The translations under genes and the position numbers were made by a program. Below the pieces are notes generated by a model that worked only from the letters and a program-made list of their open reading frames with translations, was not told the DNA's origin and ran no database searches. Shown in pieces: positions 38,326 to 42,100 of a DNA stretch of 42,100 bases; within the stretch, counting starts at the first letter, position 1; each line of letters begins with the position of its first letter. The DNA is from Deltaproteobacteria bacterium (lineage in GTDB: Bacteria; Desulfobacterota; DSM-4660; Desulfatiglandales; B25-G16): assembly GCA_019308645.1 (NCBI GenBank), contig JAFDHR010000002.1:1-42100 (forward strand), in the 5' to 3' direction.

Positions 38326-40428
38326 ATGTCTTTTTCAAGATATATTTTAATAAAGTTTTTTTCCGTGCTCTTTCTAATTTGTCTGATTGCGCCAGCGGCT
38401 TGGGCAGAAGGTCCATACTATTTCAAAAACGGTGGAAATGATTCACTTGACGGATTATCAGATGCTAATGCCTGGGCGAATCCTTCTGTAAAACTTGACG
38501 GTCAAAGTTTCGATGACGGAACTGATTTCTATTTCAAACAGGGAGATACATTCACAGTTAGTAATGATATAGATATAAATCACTCTGGTGTCGATGGGAA
38601 TAATTATACAATCATCGGGTGTTATGAAGACACCGGAGATTTTGATTGTTCGGGGGCAAGGCCGATTATACAAAAATCTGGCGGATATGGTATCATCAGT
38701 TTAAACGATCCCAATGGGAATTCTTACATGAGGTTCGATCATTTAGACCTCCGAGATACATCGGAAAGTTGGCAAGATAGTGGAAGTACTGGGATAACCA
38801 CAAAATCTGATGGAGATGGGGGCAATCAAGATCAAGGGCATATTATTATTAATGATTGTTATCTTTATCATTTTGGTATCTATGCCTTGCAGTTGGCCAG
38901 AATGGGGGATTATAATATTGTAACCAACAATGAGTTGGTCGAGTGTGGAAATGCAATATATTTTATTGATGAAGTCAACGAAGGGTCGTCATACAACTAT
39001 ATTGCAGGGAACACCTGTACCGATATAGTTGGGTATGACGGGCATGACGGACATTGTGTCGGTCTTCAACGAGTTAAATATACTATTGTTGAAGATAATA
39101 CTGGTAACGATGCCTATGGTCCTATTGTAATATGGTCTGAAAACAGCTCGTACTATACACATGATAACGTAGTTCGTGATAATATCATCTATGGCGCTAA
39201 TGTTTCTGGGGTTTCTGTCGAAGGTGGTGGTAATGCAGGGGCTATTCACAATCTTGTATATCGAAATATAATAACAGAGAATGGTGCAATAAACCCATAC
39301 CCAGGGATAAGGCTTGCGGGATTTGATAACGCCGGAAGTGCTGGAAACAGGGTTTTTAATAATACTATCTACAATTCCTTTGGAATGGGGCTTGGTATTG
39401 GCCGCGCTGCTTTAACCGCCGATAATGTTTGGTTCTTAAATAATATCGTATGGGGCAATACAACATATTATTTATTCGATAATCAAAATGCCCCACAAAA
39501 TATTACTATAAATTACAATTTATATTGGGCATCCTCAGACCCATCGGCTCAAACTCTTTGGAAAGATACTAACGGAACGGCTTATGATTGGAATGATTGG
39601 ACAACTTCCCGCTCCCGCGATATCAATAGCCCGTCTCCTGCTGATCCAAAATTCACAACGCCAGGAAGCAACGATTTTACATTACAAAAAGATTCTCCGG
39701 CTATAGATGCTGGTTTTTATCTCTCTCATGTTTCTCAATCAGGCTCGTCAACCACGACCGTAAACGTGGCCGATTCTTATTGGTTTCATGGGGATTACGG
39801 TCTGGTTGATGAGGACGGAAATGCTATAACAGGAATGCAAATCACTCTATATGACACAACCAACGGCCATCAAGACGTAATTATTACGAGCGACACCATT
39901 ACACACGGAACACCCGGCTCATTTGTCGTCAACACCGCTGTTGATTATATTTATAACGGGGATCATTTAACAGATCCAGCATATACTACACAGATAGGAC
40001 TGACATTTTATGGGGTGAGTCCTGATATTGGGGCTGAAGAATATGCACTTGCTGTTTTTGATGTATCTCCTGCTGACGGAGATACAGGAGTCAGCACTAC
40101 AGCCTCAGCAACTTGGGATTATGCGTCATTTGTAGATGATGTTGATGTGTGGCTCGATAAGGCAGCATGCTCAGCATGCGATTGTGATGGTTCTTTAGTG
40201 TCAGACGATGATGCAGACAAGACTTATGACATGAGCACATTAGACACAGCCTCAACATATTGCCTTGGCCTTAAGGCTAATGATGGAGCCAACCAAGGTG
40301 ATTGTCAAGAATTTGAGTTTACAACGGCAGGAGGCCCGCCACCAGACCCATCAGGTAAGCCCGATATGAAATATTCGGCTTCAGGCGGGAATGTGAAATT
40401 TAGCGCTAGTGGTGGGGATATGAAATAG
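38326..40428 (+). CDS. Tailspike-like beta-helix protein with Sec signal peptide
   Basis: A 700-residue protein. Residues 1-27 (MSFSRYILIKFFSVLFLICL...AWA) are a signal peptide. Residues about 28-450 form a right-handed beta-helix (N-rich turns such as DHLDLRDTSESW, IIINDCYLYHFGIY, VTNNELVECGNAIYF, VRDNIIYGANVSGV). A domain near 575-665 is Ig/fibronectin-like (VFDVSPADGDTGVSTTASAT). The C-terminus ends with two similar repeats (KYSASGG, KFSASGG). It could be a glycan-binding or depolymerising spike; catalytic residues were not assigned. Confidence 0.65.
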   Translation: MSFSRYILIKFFSVLFLICLIAPAAWAEGPYYFKNGGNDSLDGLSDANAWANPSVKLDGQSFDDGTDFYFKQGDTFTVSNDIDINHSGVDGNNYTIIGCYEDTGDFDCSGARPIIQKSGGYGIISLNDPNGNSYMRFDHLDLRDTSESWQDSGSTGITTKSDGDGGNQDQGHIIINDCYLYHFGIYALQLARMGDYNIVTNNELVECGNAIYFIDEVNEGSSYNYIAGNTCTDIVGYDGHDGHCVGLQRVKYTIVEDNTGNDAYGPIVIWSENSSYYTHDNVVRDNIIYGANVSGVSVEGGGNAGAIHNLVYRNIITENGAINPYPGIRLAGFDNAGSAGNRVFNNTIYNSFGMGLGIGRAALTADNVWFLNNIVWGNTTYYLFDNQNAPQNITINYNLYWASSDPSAQTLWKDTNGTAYDWNDWTTSRSRDINSPSPADPKFTTPGSNDFTLQKDSPAIDAGFYLSHVSQSGSSTTTVNVADSYWFHGDYGLVDEDGNAITGMQITLYDTTNGHQDVIITSDTITHGTPGSFVVNTAVDYIYNGDHLTDPAYTTQIGLTFYGVSPDIGAEEYALAVFDVSPADGDTGVSTTASATWDYASFVDDVDVWLDKAACSACDCDGSLVSDDDADKTYDMSTLDTASTYCLGLKANDGANQGDCQEFEFTTAGGPPPDPSGKPDMKYSASGGNVKFSASGGDMK

Positions 40429-40439
40429 GAGACTAATTA

Positions 40440-40751
40440 ATGCAGCTTACATCAGAGGTGACAATCGGGTTAATAGCATTGTTTGGGATATCAGTGCTGA
40501 CTATTTTAATGATATTGAAGCGATACGGAGTCATCAAATTTGTAAATGGAGATCGCTGCCCCGATCATGAATCTTTCTGTAACGCATTCAAGGCTTTGAA
40601 AGATGAGCACATTGTTCAGGGGGAAATCCTTAAACAACACGGGAAACAGTTGGACGAAGGTAAAGAGGTGTTTAATCAAATCAAAAGCGACATCGCTCAG
40701 ATCAATATTAACGTAGCATTGATAATGCAGGAGTTAAAGATCCAAAAATGA
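40440..40751 (+). CDS. Membrane-anchored coiled-coil protein of the lysis module
   Basis: A 103-residue protein: one membrane span near residues 8-30 (IGLIALFGISVLTILMILKR), then an amphipathic region with C-P-D-H and a coiled coil (QHGKQLDEGKEVFNQIKSDI). Topology and location right before the endolysin suggest an i-spanin or a pinholin-like protein. Its end overlaps the endolysin start (ATGA). Confidence 0.55.
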   Translation: MQLTSEVTIGLIALFGISVLTILMILKRYGVIKFVNGDRCPDHESFCNAFKALKDEHIVQGEILKQHGKQLDEGKEVFNQIKSDIAQININVALIMQELKIQK

Positions 40752-41131
40752 GAACATGGGTGATAAATCCCCATAATTTTAGACGTGAGGAGTTTGACTG
40801 CAAGTGCTGCGGATGGAACAACATAAAAGAGGAGTTTGTTTGGAGGCTCCAACTTGCACGTACGGAAGCTAAGATCCCCTTCATTGTTCTGTCCGGTTGT
40901 CGATGTCGAGAGCACAATAAAGCTGTCGGAGGTGCAGAAAACTCTGATCATCTGACAGGAGAAGGTGCTGACATCAAATGTAATGACGCTCGATCAAGAT
41001 TTTTAATAATTGATGCCGCTCTTAAAGCAGGTATAACACGTATTGGAATTGCAACGTTTATACACTTGGGAGTTGCGAGGAGGAATCCTCAGCGAGTTAT
41101 ATGGCCATATCCGAAGGGAGAGAAAAGGTAA
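40748..41131 (+). CDS. Endolysin, peptidase M15 (D-Ala-D-Ala-type)
   Basis: A 127-residue protein. SGCRCREHNKAVGGAENSDH then LTGEGADIKC gives the zinc-binding S-x-x-H-x(6)-D pattern of M15 peptidases near residues 60-78, and IGIATFIHLGV supplies the last His. It would cut peptide cross-links of peptidoglycan. It has no signal peptide, so it needs a holin, which the neighbouring small membrane proteins can supply. Confidence 0.85.
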   Translation: MRTWVINPHNFRREEFDCKCCGWNNIKEEFVWRLQLARTEAKIPFIVLSGCRCREHNKAVGGAENSDHLTGEGADIKCNDARSRFLIIDAALKAGITRIGIATFIHLGVARRNPQRVIWPYPKGEKR

Positions 41132-41161
41132 AACAATTAATTATTAATAAAGGAAGAAATT

Positions 41162-41344
41162 ATGAAGTGGATAAGTAAATTTTGGAATAATCATGGTGAA
41201 AGATTGGTTTTTGCTGCACTTGCTCTTGGACTTGCAACTATTCTATATTATATCAATCTAAGGGCAGAAGCAAAGACAATACTTATAGGTATGGCAATGT
41301 TATTCTTTAATAAGGCACGAGGGACAAATGGGGGTGAAAAATGA
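41162..41344 (+). CDS. Small membrane protein, holin candidate
   Basis: A 60-residue protein with one or two hydrophobic segments (LVFAALALGLATILYYIN and TILIGMAMLFFN) joined by a short charged turn (LRAEAK), and a short charged tail. Size, two-span layout and position directly after the endolysin fit a holin. AGGAAG lies upstream. Confidence 0.62.
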   Translation: MKWISKFWNNHGERLVFAALALGLATILYYINLRAEAKTILIGMAMLFFNKARGTNGGEK

Positions 41345-41697
41345 AAAGAAATAAATTAAGTATTATAATGATTGCATTTGCTGTATTTGCTCTATTGGCT
41401 ATCGCTGGATGTGCAGGAATGACACCACTCCAAAAACACACAGTGGCTATGGGAACCCACAACAGGATTATAGGAGATTATTTGATATTGTATAGTCAAC
41501 AGACACCGGAAATTCAGGCAAAATGGAAAGCTAAAATTGATCCTATTGTAAAACAGTTAGATGATGCGATGACAGTCTGGGACAATGCATTTACGAATAA
41601 AGATGATCCTGAGGCAAAACGACAGCTTTATATGGCGGTTAAGAGCCAGCTTTTTGATTTGTTTTTTAAATATGGCGTTAAAGTGAAGGAGAGATAA
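41341..41697 (+). CDS. Lipoprotein of the lysis module, o-spanin candidate
   Basis: A 118-residue protein. Residues 1-24 form a lipoprotein signal with lipobox IAGC (AVFALLAIAGCAGM). The mature protein is helical (GTHNRIIGDYLILYSQQTPE). A lipoprotein beside endolysin and holin suggests an outer-membrane spanin, though it is larger and less proline-rich than most. The start overlaps the holin stop (ATGA). Confidence 0.58.
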   Translation: MKRNKLSIIMIAFAVFALLAIAGCAGMTPLQKHTVAMGTHNRIIGDYLILYSQQTPEIQAKWKAKIDPIVKQLDDAMTVWDNAFTNKDDPEAKRQLYMAVKSQLFDLFFKYGVKVKER

Positions 41698-41701
41698 TAA
41701 C

Positions 41702-41875
41702 ATGGCACTAACACTTGCACAAGCACAATTAATTGAGTTTGCCGTGACACAAATTGCTGAATATGTTGCACTTTTGCAAAAAGTTAAAACAATGACTGAT
41801 GAAGAGTGCAAGACTCAGCTTGCGGCACAGAGAGTACTGAAGAAAGCTCAGCGAGAAGAATTGGATTCGCATTAA
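41702..41875 (+). CDS. Hypothetical 57-residue helical protein
   Basis: Begins MALTLAQAQLIEFAVTQIAE and ends REELDSH. Fully helical, with a Glu/Lys pattern of a coiled coil. AAGGAGAG lies upstream, and the gene follows the lipoprotein by four bases. Perhaps a late accessory; not recognised. Confidence 0.55.
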   Translation: MALTLAQAQLIEFAVTQIAEYVALLQKVKTMTDEECKTQLAAQRVLKKAQREELDSH

Positions 41876-41937
41876 TATACTTAATTAGGATATAAATTAA
41901 ATGCCTATTCAAACTACATCGACGATGAAGGGGTGAA

Positions 41938-42100
41938 ATGTTAAGATGTTATGCCCACGGAATACATGGTGGGAGATGGTATGGGATGTGTTTAGATTTA
42001 AACTTGGCCGCTGAAGCTGATTCTTTTAATGAGTTAAAACAAAAACTACATGAAATGATTTCAAGTTATTTTTCATGTGTTTTAGATACAAATGACAAAG
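41938..42100 (+). CDS. HicB-like protein, cut by the right window edge
   Basis: From ATG 41938 (AAGGGG upstream), 54 codons remain in the window. HGGRWYGMCLDLNLAAEADS then FNELKQKLHEMISSYF resembles the HicB-type RNase H-like antitoxin fold (W/Y-x-G-x-C-x-D-L, then a helix starting S-x-x-E-L). It may be an antitoxin or an orphan HicB-like phage regulator; the missing part prevents a firm call. Confidence 0.5.
   Translation, partial: MLRCYAHGIHGGRWYGMCLDLNLAAEADSFNELKQKLHEMISSYFSCVLDTNDK

Overview
The window reads as most of a tailed phage genome with a short tail (P22-like podovirus plan), probably infecting a Gram-negative bacterium. The reasons are a P22-type order of head and tail genes (small and large terminase, portal, scaffold, coat, gp4-like adaptor, gp10-like hub, gp14-, gp7-, gp20- and gp16-like injection proteins), lipoproteins with lipoboxes, Sec signal peptides and a peptidoglycan peptidase lysis gene. 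No integrase, rRNA or tRNA gene is visible. The host genus cannot be told from the sequence.

Layout. (1) 1-640, minus strand: an integron-type gene-cassette array with two well-formed attC sites and three small cassette genes, the last running off the left edge, joined directly to the phage early operon. (2) 644-5334, minus strand: early recombination operon (HNH/DUF968-like protein, DUF1367, ERF annealing protein, HNH homing nuclease, Cas4-like PD-(D/E)XK nuclease, small proteins, a lipoprotein), with a noncoding structured stretch at 1509-2071. (3) 5335-5463: divergent promoter/operator region beside a small HTH regulator at 5464 that looks leaderless. (4) 5464-10033, plus strand: DUF1937-like protein, DNA methyltransferase, replication initiator with origin-like iterons inside the gene, DnaB/RecA-type ATPase, RuvC-like resolvase. 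(5) 10034-10576: structured noncoding region containing a probable small RNA. (6) 10577-12398, minus strand: small accessory genes, several with zinc ribbons. (7) 12676-15066, plus strand: a GIY-YIG-like/Fis-HTH fusion protein (candidate late regulator), a late promoter, small terminase, a second HNH nuclease and a small basic protein. (8) 15142-36323: packaging, head, tail and injection genes. (9) 36320-40428: three fibre-like proteins that each begin with a Sec signal peptide. (10) 40440-41875: lysis module, then a HicB-like partial gene at the right edge.

The genome is heavily colonised by selfish or recombinational elements. A LAGLIDADG intein splits the Walker B motif of the large terminase. 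An ORF-less group I intron splits the major capsid gene. Two free-standing HNH nucleases sit beside the terminase and inside the recombination operon. The integron cassettes lie at the end of the early operon, where they would be read from phage promoters.

The other candidate new system is a set of short structured RNAs (1861-2020 minus, 10099-10230 plus, 7276-7388 plus, possibly 4631-4695 minus). They share a closing stem, two hairpins and a short linker. Three are preceded by TTGACA promoters, and two of those promoters carry a near-identical 15-base operator-like word in the spacer. All of this was read by eye; folding, profile and database searches were not possible.
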